A stretch of DNA of 10,226 nucleotides, taken from assembly GCA_964353935.1 (NCBI GenBank), contig CAYGXL010000089.1, positions 1 through 10,226 of the forward strand, in the 5' to 3' direction. Positions 1 through 5,421 of the stretch are shown piece after piece (the first letter of the stretch is position 1; each line of letters opens with the position of its first letter). The notes under the pieces are model-generated. The model worked only from the letters and a program-made list of their open reading frames with translations, did not search any database and had not been told where the DNA came from. Source of the DNA: JAOUJD01 sp964353935. Its GTDB lineage: Bacteria > Pseudomonadota > Gammaproteobacteria > Burkholderiales > Burkholderiaceae_F. A program made the position numbers and the translations under genes.

Positions 1-634
1 TATAGAGAAAGGCCGCTGAGACCAGCGTAAAAAAAACGACCATCCCATTCGCCTTCGCCCAATCCCCGCTGCTCGCCGAGGTATAAATGGCAATAGGCAT
101 CGTGTTGGTTTTTCCTGGAATGTTTCCGGCAACCATCAGGGTGGCCCCGAATTCGCCCATGGCTCTTGCAAAGGAAAGGACCGCCCCCGCGATGATCCCT
201 TTCCTGGAAAGAGGCAGAATAACCTTGAAAAAGGTTTTGAACTCCCCGTGCCCGAGCGTGTACGACACCTTGATGAGATTCTGATCCACGGATTCGATGG
301 CTGCCCGGGTTGTCTTGATCATCAACGGGAGGGCTACAATAAAGGAAGCGAGAACGGCGGCGTACCACGTGAACATGATACTCCAGCCAGTCCAATGAAA
401 GAGATATTTCCCCACTAAACCATTTCTTCCCATAAACAAAATTAAGTAATACCCTGTCACGGTGGGAGGGAGAACAAGTGGGAGGGTAAGAAAGATATCC
501 AGGATTTCTTTCCCTCTAAAACTCTTTCTTGCCAGAATGAAAGACATCCCCGTGCCAACCAGTACAATCAATACCGTGGCGGCAATGGCAACCTGAAGAG
601 AGAGTCTCAATGAAAACAAGACCGATTCGTCCAT
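1..634 (-). CDS. modB: Molybdate ABC transporter permease ModB (3' end cut by window edge)
   Basis: This is the inner-membrane permease that moves molybdate (or tungstate) handed over by ModA, powered by the ATPase ModC. Reading from ATG at 634, 211 codons are visible without a stop. Hydrophobic segments lie near residues 12-35, 50-70 and 85-107. The binding-protein-dependent permease EAA loop follows (SYTLGHGEFKTFFKVILPLS), and then the ModB hallmark GEFGATLMVAGNIPGKTNT. The ModB family is about 220-230 residues long, so only the last few residues are missing. The start is the first in-frame ATG after an in-frame TGA, but no clear Shine-Dalgarno precedes it. Translation may depend on coupling or on the structured 77-bp gap after modA. 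modC would be expected just beyond the left edge. The family call is secure; Mo versus W specificity cannot be read from this subunit. Confidence 0.95.
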   Translation of the reverse strand, partial: MDESVLFSLRLSLQVAIAATVLIVLVGTGMSFILARKSFRGKEILDIFLTLPLVLPPTVTGYYLILFMGRNGLVGKYLFHWTGWSIMFTWYAAVLASFIVALPLMIKTTRAAIESVDQNLIKVSYTLGHGEFKTFFKVILPLSRKGIIAGAVLSFARAMGEFGATLMVAGNIPGKTNTMPIAIYTSASSGDWAKANGMVVFFTLVSAAFLY

Positions 635-711
635 GGTCTGGTATTTACGAAGACTGTGGGTTTTCGGCCAATCGGCTCATGCCGGCCCGATTCTCCAAAG
701 CCGGATCCTTC

Positions 712-1527
712 TCATATCGAAGGACTAACAGAGATAAAACCGTACTTATTGAGAATTCTTTGCCCTTCTGCCGATATGACAAGATCCACAAATGCTCTTG
801 ACAAGGTTCCCACCTTCGTTCCTTTGATGACACCAATGGGATAAACCACAGGCTGATGGCTGCCATCAGGGAGTTTCACCACAATGTCCACTTCCCTGAT
901 TCTAACCATGGCATCCGTGGAATAGACCAATCCCGCATCCACCTCACCCCGTGCCACATAGTCCAGCACCTGCCTCACGTTCTCAGCAAAAATGAGTTTA
1001 TCTTTAACGGCATTCCAGAGGTTGAAATGTTTCAACGCCTCTTCTGCATATCTGCCTGCAGGAACGGTTTTAGGATTGCCGATAGCGATCTTTTTCACCT
1101 CTCCTTTTTGAAGGTCTTTCAATGAGCCTAAGGTGATCGTTGAATTGACAGGTTTCACCAGAACCACTGTGTTGCCTGTGAAATTCTTTTTTGAATTGGC
1201 TGCAAGCAGGCCTTTCCGGTCGATATCATCCATATCCTTTTGAGCGGCTGATGCAAAGATGTCAACAGGTGCACCGGCTTCGATCTGTCTTACAAGGTCC
1301 CCTGAAGCGCCAAAGTTAAATAACAATTTTACTCCTGGATGCTTTTCCATAAAGGTCTTTCCGATTTCTTCAAAGGCATTCTTCAGACTGATGGCTGCCG
1401 ATATCGTCATCTCATGGGTCGATGTGGACTGAGCCCTGAGGTCTGTGATAAGACCTAACCCAACAAAAAAAATCAGAACAAAAATAAATCTTCTCATTTC
1501 ATACAACTTTGACAATCTCCTAAGCAT
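712..1527 (-). CDS. modA: Molybdate-binding periplasmic protein ModA
   Basis: This is the periplasmic solute-binding protein that captures molybdate/tungstate for ModBC. It has 271 residues from ATG 1527. An N-terminal signal peptide (basic start, hydrophobic core about residues 14-28, likely cleavage after LRA near residue 32) precedes a typical ModA body. Visible ModA motifs are ISAAISLKNAF (42-52), NFGASGDLVRQIEAGAPVDIFASA (71-94; oxyanion-binding Ser/Ala loop) and GEVDAGLVYSTDA (194-206). ATG 1527 is preferred because GGGAGGAGG lies 7 nt upstream. An internal Met (residue 11, ATG 1497) would give a more conventional signal peptide, but its nearest AGGAG is too far away. It follows modE by 24 bp and is co-directional, so it is very likely co-transcribed. 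ModA versus TupA/WtpA selectivity is not decided, but the sequence reads as classical ModA. Confidence 0.95.
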   Translation of the reverse strand: MLRRLSKLYEMRRFIFVLIFFVGLGLITDLRAQSTSTHEMTISAAISLKNAFEEIGKTFMEKHPGVKLLFNFGASGDLVRQIEAGAPVDIFASAAQKDMDDIDRKGLLAANSKKNFTGNTVVLVKPVNSTITLGSLKDLQKGEVKKIAIGNPKTVPAGRYAEEALKHFNLWNAVKDKLIFAENVRQVLDYVARGEVDAGLVYSTDAMVRIREVDIVVKLPDGSHQPVVYPIGVIKGTKVGTLSRAFVDLVISAEGQRILNKYGFISVSPSI

Positions 1528-1551
1528 TTAACCGCCTCCTCCCTTCTCTTA

Positions 1552-1896
1552 TCAGCTACCAAAATGCTTTTGATATACTTTCTCAATGGCCTTTCCCGCA
1601 TCCTTTTCAAATCGCTCATATCGTCTCATGAGATCTTTGCCTTTGAGCGTGACCTGGGAACCCCCTCCGGATAGTCCACCGATCTTTTTGTCGAGGAGGA
1701 CAAATCCAAGTCTTTTCTCCATGGTCTGAATCAGTTTCCATGCCTTGCTGTATGACATGCCCATCTGATGGGCAGCCTGGTGCAAGGAATTCGTTTTCTC
1801 AACCCGTTTCAAGAGCTCACAAGGGCCTTGCCCAAAAACTTTTTCATCATTCTTGCGAAGCCATATCTTGCAGGCTGCTTTTATCATTATCTTCAT
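1552..1896 (-). CDS. modE: ModE-like winged-helix regulator, DNA-binding domain only
   Basis: A 114-residue LysR-type winged-helix protein of the ModE N-terminal family. The recognition helix region is SLHQAAHQMGMSYSKAWKLI (37-56). The glycine-rich wing GGLSGGGSQVTLKGKDLM (73-90) matches the ModE wing. It ends about 24 residues later, so the C-terminal Mop/TOBE molybdate-binding repeats of E. coli ModE (262 aa) are absent. A GTG in the same frame at 1908 would add four residues; ATG 1896 is preferred because GGGG lies about 6 nt upstream. It is the first gene of modE-modA-modB and diverges from the yqeB-type gene. A ModE-like palindrome (1897-1920) directly abuts its start codon, so autoregulation is likely. 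How a protein without the binding domain would sense molybdate is unclear: it may bind the oxyanion differently, need a partner, or act constitutively. Confidence 0.88.
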   Translation of the reverse strand: MKIMIKAACKIWLRKNDEKVFGQGPCELLKRVEKTNSLHQAAHQMGMSYSKAWKLIQTMEKRLGFVLLDKKIGGLSGGGSQVTLKGKDLMRRYERFEKDAGKAIEKVYQKHFGS

Positions 1897-1920
1897 CGTT
1901 ATCCCCACATAAGTATAACG
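1897..1920. promoter_or_regulatory. ModE-like operator A abutting the modE start codon
   Basis: Imperfect 24-bp palindrome with terminal CGTTAT (1897-1902) and ATAACG (1915-1920). Read on the minus strand it starts CGTTATACT, the same nine bases that open operator B at 2010. It ends exactly where the modE ATG begins and includes the modE GGGG ribosome-binding sequence. It fits the conserved ModE core (CGNTATA with its inverted copy). Binding here would block modEAB transcription or early elongation. Confidence 0.72.
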
Positions 1921-1922
1921 TC

Positions 1923-1951
1923 AAGTTAACAGATTCCCTCTCACCTGTCAA
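1923..1951 (-). promoter_or_regulatory. Possible secondary modEAB promoter
   Basis: On the minus strand a perfect TTGACA (1951-1946) is followed, 17 bases on, by a weak -10 TAACTT (1928-1923). Initiation would fall inside operator A. It is weaker than the promoter at 1967-1994 and is offered only as an alternative. Confidence 0.3.
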
Positions 1952-1966
1952 GCGATCAAAGGGACC

Positions 1967-1994
1967 AGTATATAAAGTGGAGAACAAATATCAA
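1967..1994 (-). promoter_or_regulatory. Promoter for modE-modA-modB
   Basis: On the minus strand TTGATA (1994-1989), a 16-bp spacer and TATACT (1972-1967) match the sigma-70 consensus 5/6 and 5/6. Initiation would be near 1960, giving a leader of about 60 nt that contains operator A. Its -35 box is back to back with that of the rightward promoter. Confidence 0.62.
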
Positions 1995-2002
1995 GAACAC
2001 TC

Positions 2003-2032
2003 TTGACAGCGTTATACTCTGTCGAGTATAAT
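2003..2032 (+). promoter_or_regulatory. Strong sigma-70 promoter for the yqeB-type gene
   Basis: Perfect TTGACA (2003-2008) and perfect TATAAT (2027-2032) are separated by 18 bp. Initiation is expected near 2039, leaving a leader of about 120 nt before the ATG at 2159. Operator B overlaps the whole spacer and the -10 box, so occupancy by the ModE-like protein should shut it off. Confidence 0.8.
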
Positions 2033-2033
2033 G
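2010..2033. promoter_or_regulatory. ModE-like operator B overlapping the rightward promoter
   Basis: A perfect inverted repeat TTATACTC (2012-2019) / GAGTATAA (2024-2031) has a 4-bp spacer, and flanking C and G at 2010 and 2033 extend it to 24 bp. It shares length, its first nine bases and most of its distal arm with operator A. Placement across the -10 box argues for repression. Confidence 0.75.
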
Positions 2034-2039
2034 GTCTTT

Positions 2040-2158
2040 GTTTCGAAGGGCAGTTTAGAGTTTGCGCTTGTCATCGAAAGTGGCTGCACAAATATTGTGT
2101 GTCCTCCTTGGTGTTGTCATAAATAGTTGATTCTCGAATCTGTGGAGGTGGAGAGTCG
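2040..2158 (+). other. Long 5' leader of the yqeB-type gene
   Basis: About 120 nt lie between the predicted start of transcription and the ATG. They contain a small CACAA-ATA-TTGTG hairpin (2087-2099), the palindrome GATTC-TC-GAATC (2129-2140), and a CCTCC (2103-2107) that could pair with the GGAGG (2144-2148) near the ribosome-binding site. I could not match it to the Moco/Tuco riboswitch or any other named RNA motif, so no riboswitch is called. Confidence 0.3.
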
Positions 2159-2971
2159 ATGGCCATGAACAAGAAGCTGAATGAGGTGGTCATACTGGTC
2201 AGAGGGGCCGGCGAGATGGCAACGGGAGTTGCCCATCGGCTTGCCTCTTGCCATTTCAAGGTGTGCATGACCGAGGGACATAATCCACTCGCCATAAGAA
2301 GAGAAGTGGCCTTTTCGGAGGCCGTCTTCGACGGGGAGAAAGAGGTCGAAGGAATTACGGCAAAACGTGTGGACTCAACGGATCAGATCTCAGACGCGTG
2401 GAAGGAGGGAAAGATTTCTATTTTCGTGGATCCGGAAGCAAAGATCAAGGATTCCCTAAACCCGGACATCCTCATCGATGCCATTCTCGCCAAAAGGAAC
2501 TTAGGCACCAAAATTACCGATGCCCCGCTCGTCATCGGTCTTGGGCCCGGGTTTTATGCAGGAAGGGATGTTCATCGGATCATCGAGACAAACCGGGGCC
2601 ACAACCTGGGAAGAATCATTCCCGATGGACAGGCTGAGCCCAATACGGGTATTCCCGGTTCCATCGCCGGCTATACGGAGGAAAGGGTCATCCGGGCTCC
2701 CAGGGAAGGGCACTTCGAAGCATGGAGGAGGATTGGGGAATGTGTGAAGGCTGAAGAAACAGTGGGAAGGATTGGAGAGGCGGAGGTTCGATCAAGGGTT
2801 GCAGGGGTCATCCGAGGTTTGCTGCGGGACGGAGCCGAAGTGTGGAAAGGGATGAAAATGGGAGACGTTGATTCACGAGGAATCACGGCCCACTGCTACA
2901 CGATATCGGATAAGGCCAGAACCATCTCCGGAGGTGTCTTGGAAGCGATCCTGGAGCGCTTTAATAAATAA
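2159..2971 (+). CDS. yqeB: YqeB/EF2563-family accessory protein of selenium-dependent Mo hydroxylases
   Basis: A 270-residue protein matching the YqeB (EF2563) family, which occurs with selenium-dependent molybdenum hydroxylases (xanthine dehydrogenase, purine hydroxylase) and is thought to help mature them; the exact reaction is not established. A Rossmann-like glycine motif RGAGEMATG is at 15-23. The family-typical block DAPLVIGLGPGFYAGRDVH starts at 121, and its continuation RIIPDGQAEPNTGIPG is at 152-167. The C-terminus (about 175-265) reads as a barrel-sandwich-like domain (GHFEAWRRIGECVKAEETVG). ATG 2159 follows GGAG by 5 nt; ATG 2165 is a near alternative. It is the first gene after the Mo-regulated promoter. 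No Mo hydroxylase structural gene is in the window, so its client enzyme lies elsewhere. Normal family length. Confidence 0.88.
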   Translation: MAMNKKLNEVVILVRGAGEMATGVAHRLASCHFKVCMTEGHNPLAIRREVAFSEAVFDGEKEVEGITAKRVDSTDQISDAWKEGKISIFVDPEAKIKDSLNPDILIDAILAKRNLGTKITDAPLVIGLGPGFYAGRDVHRIIETNRGHNLGRIIPDGQAEPNTGIPGSIAGYTEERVIRAPREGHFEAWRRIGECVKAEETVGRIGEAEVRSRVAGVIRGLLRDGAEVWKGMKMGDVDSRGITAHCYTISDKARTISGGVLEAILERFNK

Positions 2972-3026
2972 GTTGAGCCCTGGAGAAACCGGGAACTGTT
3001 ACGAACACTGAAGGAGATATTTTGTC

Positions 3027-3458
3027 ATGGCTTTTCGGACACTCATCAGGGTCTGTTTTTCTGATATCGATCATGCCGGCATTGTCTACTATCCGCGTTT
3101 CCTCCATTATTTCCATCTTGCCATGGAGGAGTTTTTTGCTGATCAATTTGGGCTGGACTACTCGGATGTCCTGCACAAACGTAATGTCTCATTTCCTACT
3201 GTCCATGTGCAGTGTGATTTCCGGAAAAGATTGAAATACGGTGACCGAATTGAAATCGAAGTGAGCATCATGAACATGGGTCGAACCTCGATTACCTGGG
3301 GATATAAAGGCTACAGGGCCGGAGATGAAGGAGGACTCGTCGTAGAAGGCTCCAACGTTACCGTTTGCGTCAAGACTGACACATTTGAGAAAAGAGACAT
3401 CCCTGAATGGCTTAGAGAGGGGTTGAGCCATTATGTGGCGAGCTTCCCTCATGAATGA
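3027..3458 (+). CDS. Hot-dog acyl-CoA thioesterase, 4-hydroxybenzoyl-CoA thioesterase/YbgC family
   Basis: A 143-residue cytoplasmic hot-dog-fold thioesterase that hydrolyses an acyl- or aroyl-CoA ester to the free acid and CoA. The active-site segment FSDIDHAGIVYYPRF (11-25) aligns with the D-x-D-x-x-G-I-V-x-Y signature of the 4HBT family. Asp15 corresponds to the catalytic Asp17 of the Pseudomonas CBS3 enzyme, and the long helix HYFHLAMEEFFADQF follows. Length is typical. GGAG lies 10 nt upstream of the ATG. It starts 55 bp after the yqeB-type gene with no evident terminator between, so both are probably one operon. The substrate cannot be read from sequence: short-chain acyl-CoA (YbgC-like) and aromatic CoA esters are both possible. 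Its presence among Mo genes is unusual and may reflect aromatic metabolism. Confidence 0.88.
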   Translation: MAFRTLIRVCFSDIDHAGIVYYPRFLHYFHLAMEEFFADQFGLDYSDVLHKRNVSFPTVHVQCDFRKRLKYGDRIEIEVSIMNMGRTSITWGYKGYRAGDEGGLVVEGSNVTVCVKTDTFEKRDIPEWLREGLSHYVASFPHE

Positions 3459-3696
3459 CCTAACGTCAGTGATGGTACGCGTGGACAATACGGGAAAAAG
3501 AAATCGTAGAAGGAGAGGACTTGTCGAGTCCCTTGTAGACTCAGTTGGGATCAGATCTCTTTTAAAAAGGTCGACGCGACATTTGAACGGGAGAGAGGCA
3601 AAGAGTTGCCTTTGTAAGGGCAATCGCGACAGGTCATAAATGTCTCCTTTTGGACGAGCCTTTATCGGCTCTTCATGAAGGTATGAGGAGAGAGTT
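3459..3696 (+). other. Intergenic stretch without a convincing gene
   Basis: No ORF here has both a ribosome-binding site and a recognisable product. It holds several small inverted repeats: GGACT/AGTCC near 3516-3530, TTGCC/GGCAA near 3606-3623, and GAGCC/GGCTC at 3655-3670. The last is nested between TCTCCT (3643-3648) and AGGAGA (3686-3691), the latter being the ribosome-binding sequence of the next small ORF. None is followed by a U-tract, so they are not called terminators. Confidence 0.4.
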
Positions 3697-3831
3697 ATGG
3701 TTTTTGTTGAGGGATCTCCAACAGAAATACGAATTCACCATATGGATACAAATCATCGCTTAACAGCGACCGTATATTTCTGGCAGAGTAGTCTCCGACG
3801 TTACATTGAGAAGGCCGTGAAATCGCTCTGA
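3697..3831 (+). CDS. Small 44-codon ORF of unknown function
   Basis: A 44-residue ORF (begins MVFVEGSPTEIRIHH, ends RRYIEKAVKSL) preceded by a strong Shine-Dalgarno (GAGGAG, 6 nt spacing). I do not recognise it. It has no membrane segment, no cysteines and a mildly basic C-terminal helix-like end. It lies in the gap between the thioesterase and the MoeA-like gene, in the same orientation. The upstream TCTCCT/AGGAGA pairing would hide its ribosome-binding site. It could be a genuine small protein, a leader peptide for the downstream gene, or the start of a decayed gene. Confidence 0.35.
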   Translation: MVFVEGSPTEIRIHHMDTNHRLTATVYFWQSSLRRYIEKAVKSL

Positions 3832-3889
3832 ACCTACCAAAAGGATTTTCAAATGGAACCGCAAAAGAGAGGAACAAAAAGGGGCGACC

Positions 3890-5002
3890 ATGTGTGATCT
3901 ATCATGCCCTGATGGAAACGGCAGAATAAAACGCCGTGCCGTTCCGGTAGTAAAAGCCTCCGGATTGGTCCTCGCTCATGACATCACTGAAATACGCAAA
4001 CAGGAATTCAAAGGAGCGGCCTTCAGAAAAGGCCATATCGTCAGGCAGGAGGATATCGTCCATCTTCAGAGGCTCGGTAAAGAGCTTCTTTATGTCCTTG
4101 AGATTTCGGGCGATGACATGCATGAGGATGATGCCGCTTATGCCCTGGCTAAAGCCTTGATGGGGAAAGGAATAAGCATGGAAGGGGAACCTATGGAGGG
4201 CAGGATCAATATGCTTGCCGAATGGGATGGCCTCTTGAAAGTGAACCCCAAAGCGCTTTTGAACTTTAACATGCGGGGCGACGTCATGTGCGCAACACTG
4301 CATAATAATACGGCCGTCAAGAAGGGCCAAGTTGTTGCGGGGACAAGGGCCATTCCTCTGTTGGTCAAACGGAAAGTGATTGAAGAGGCAGTTTCCATTG
4401 CCCAAAAGAGTGGAGGAGTTATTCATGTAAAAGAGACAAGAAGTCCGAAGGCAGGCCTGGTTATCACAGGCAATGAGGTTTACTATGGGACAATTCAGGA
4501 CGCCTTTGCCCCCATTGTTATTGGAAAAATTAAGTCCTTTGGCGGCGAGTTCGTCGGAATACATTATGCTCCTGATGACGAAACATTTATCGAAAAGAAG
4601 TTGCGGGAACTCATAGAGGCCGGGGCTGATCTTCTCATTACTACAGGTGGCATGTCCGTCGATCCCGATGATGTCACAAGGTATGCAATAGAAAATCTTG
4701 GCGCGGTTGACCTTACTTATGGCTCTCCTGTCCTTCCCGGGGCCATGTTTCTCATTGCTTATATTAAAGGAGGGATGAGTCCCGAGGTTGGGGCAGGGAA
4801 TGAAGTAGGCGCCGGTCTCCTCCCGATACTGGGCATCCCAGCTTGTGCAATGACCTATGAGACGACCATATTCGACCTTGTCCTCCCACGGATCCTTGCC
4901 GGTGAATTTATTGGTCGTAAAGAACTCGCGCAGATGGGTCACGGAGGGCTCTGCTTCAACTGCAAGGAGTGCAGATATCCCCTTTGCTCATTTGGAAAAT
5001 AG
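3890..5002 (+). CDS. MoeA-like molybdopterin-binding protein with C-terminal Cys4 tail
   Basis: A 370-residue protein of the MoCF-biosynthesis (MoaB/MogA/MoeA) superfamily, a cytoplasmic protein expected to bind molybdopterin during Mo insertion or sorting. Residues 15-180 hold a MoeA/SAF-like N-terminal part with little identity to true MoeA. The MoCF core runs about 187-340, with GLVITGNEVYYG (189-200) and the molybdopterin-binding loop TTGGMSVDPDDVT (251-263). The tail has Cys355, 358, 361 and 366 (C-x2-C-x2-C-x4-C) just before the C-terminus, a likely metal or Fe-S site typical of this subfamily and absent from E. coli MoeA. GGGG lies 5 nt before the ATG. A MoeA paralogue beside a YqeB-type gene suggests a role dedicated to particular Mo enzymes rather than general cofactor synthesis (inference). 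Confidence 0.85.
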   Translation: MCDLSCPDGNGRIKRRAVPVVKASGLVLAHDITEIRKQEFKGAAFRKGHIVRQEDIVHLQRLGKELLYVLEISGDDMHEDDAAYALAKALMGKGISMEGEPMEGRINMLAEWDGLLKVNPKALLNFNMRGDVMCATLHNNTAVKKGQVVAGTRAIPLLVKRKVIEEAVSIAQKSGGVIHVKETRSPKAGLVITGNEVYYGTIQDAFAPIVIGKIKSFGGEFVGIHYAPDDETFIEKKLRELIEAGADLLITTGGMSVDPDDVTRYAIENLGAVDLTYGSPVLPGAMFLIAYIKGGMSPEVGAGNEVGAGLLPILGIPACAMTYETTIFDLVLPRILAGEFIGRKELAQMGHGGLCFNCKECRYPLCSFGK

Positions 5003-5081
5003 GAGATCAGGGAGGACGCACAGAATTAGAGCAGTCGGGCCAACAAGACTGACTTCATACCAGTGAGAAAGGAGAAAAACC

Positions 5082-5162
5082 TTGATCTATCGCTTGCCTG
5101 ACGGAGATATAGAACGTTTTATTGATGAGGATGTTAAGAATTGCTGCCTTGTCAATATTTAG
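5082..5162 (+). pseudogene. modD: Truncated modD (ModD/quinolinate phosphoribosyltransferase-like) N-terminal fragment
   Basis: A TTG-started ORF of 26 codons follows a strong GGAG (8 nt spacing) 79 bp after the MoeA-like gene. Its first residues, IYRLPDGDIERFIDEDV, read like the N-terminus of ModD, a protein of about 280 aa encoded in some mod clusters and related to nicotinate-nucleotide pyrophosphorylase. Intact ModD continues with a motif like PYGDLTT. Here the similarity stops after about 18 residues and a TAG follows at 5160-5162. I infer a 5' remnant left by a deletion. The match is short and from memory of the family, so an accidental resemblance is possible. Confidence 0.5.
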
Positions 5163-5177
5163 AAATTACTTTATAAT
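5149..5177 (+). promoter_or_regulatory. Promoter upstream of fdhA
   Basis: TTGTCA (5149-5154), a 17-bp spacer and a perfect TATAAT (5172-5177) lie in an AT-rich stretch that contrasts with the flanking DNA. Transcription would begin near 5184, pass through the palindromic repeat at 5221-5339 and reach fdhA after a leader of about 240 nt. Confidence 0.6.
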
Positions 5178-5220
5178 ACTAAAACTTACAAAAGATAACA
5201 AATTATTACTTTATATGGTC

Positions 5221-5339
5221 TCGTAAGAAGCCCGTAATTGCCTTTTCTCGTCATTCCGGCGAAAGCCAGAATCCAGTGCTTTTGAGGAATTTCAAATTCT
5301 CTGGCCTCCGGTTTTCACCGGAGCGACGACCTTTTACGA
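5221..5339. repeat. Palindromic intergenic repeat (MITE/REP-like)
   Basis: A 119-bp element has imperfect terminal inverted repeats (TCGTAAGAAG at the left, complement of TCGTAAAAGG at the right). Inside are long inner arms, 5249-5276 (CGTCATTCCGGCGAAAGCC...) and 5299-5328, which match each other in inverted orientation at most positions (CGTC-TCCGG-GAAA-CC-CCAG). The 'CGTCATTCCGGCGAAAGCC' style is that of dispersed palindromic repeats common in Desulfobacterota genomes. It has no coding capacity. In the fdhA leader it would fold into a large hairpin. Confidence 0.72.
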
Positions 5340-5364
5340 AATCATCACTTTTATAACCCGTTAC

Positions 5365-5383
5365 AATTCGATAGGAATTCGAT
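5365..5383 (+). repeat. Direct repeat AATTCGAT x2 upstream of fdhA
   Basis: Two exact copies of AATTCGAT (5365-5372 and 5376-5383) lie 11 bp start to start, about one helical turn, 38 bp before the fdhA ATG. Possible protein-binding half sites; no regulator can be named. Confidence 0.35.
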
Positions 5384-5421
5384 TCGGCGACCTTCTCATC
5401 TCAGAACTGAAGGAGTAAGCA

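Noticed and set aside
1965..1980. CCAGTATATAAAGTGG as a third ModE operator
   Set aside because: The palindrome is imperfect, only 16 bp, lacks the CGTTATACT signature, and is adequately explained as the -10 region of the leftward promoter.
2040..2158. Moco or Tuco riboswitch in the yqeB leader
   Set aside because: No conserved Moco motif segments or pairing scheme could be identified by eye; only small unrelated inverted repeats are present.
3433..3639. 68-codon ORF overlapping the thioesterase 3' end
   Set aside because: It starts inside the thioesterase gene in another frame, has no ribosome-binding site and an Arg-rich composition typical of chance frames.
3902..4942. 346-codon open frame on the minus strand
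   Set aside because: Antisense to the MoeA-like gene, which has clear family motifs; the antisense product has none.
5302..5317. Sigma-54-like promoter (TGGC...TTTCA) upstream of fdhA
   Set aside because: It lies inside the palindromic repeat, and the -12 element has TTTC instead of TTGC; the GG/GC dinucleotide rule is not met.
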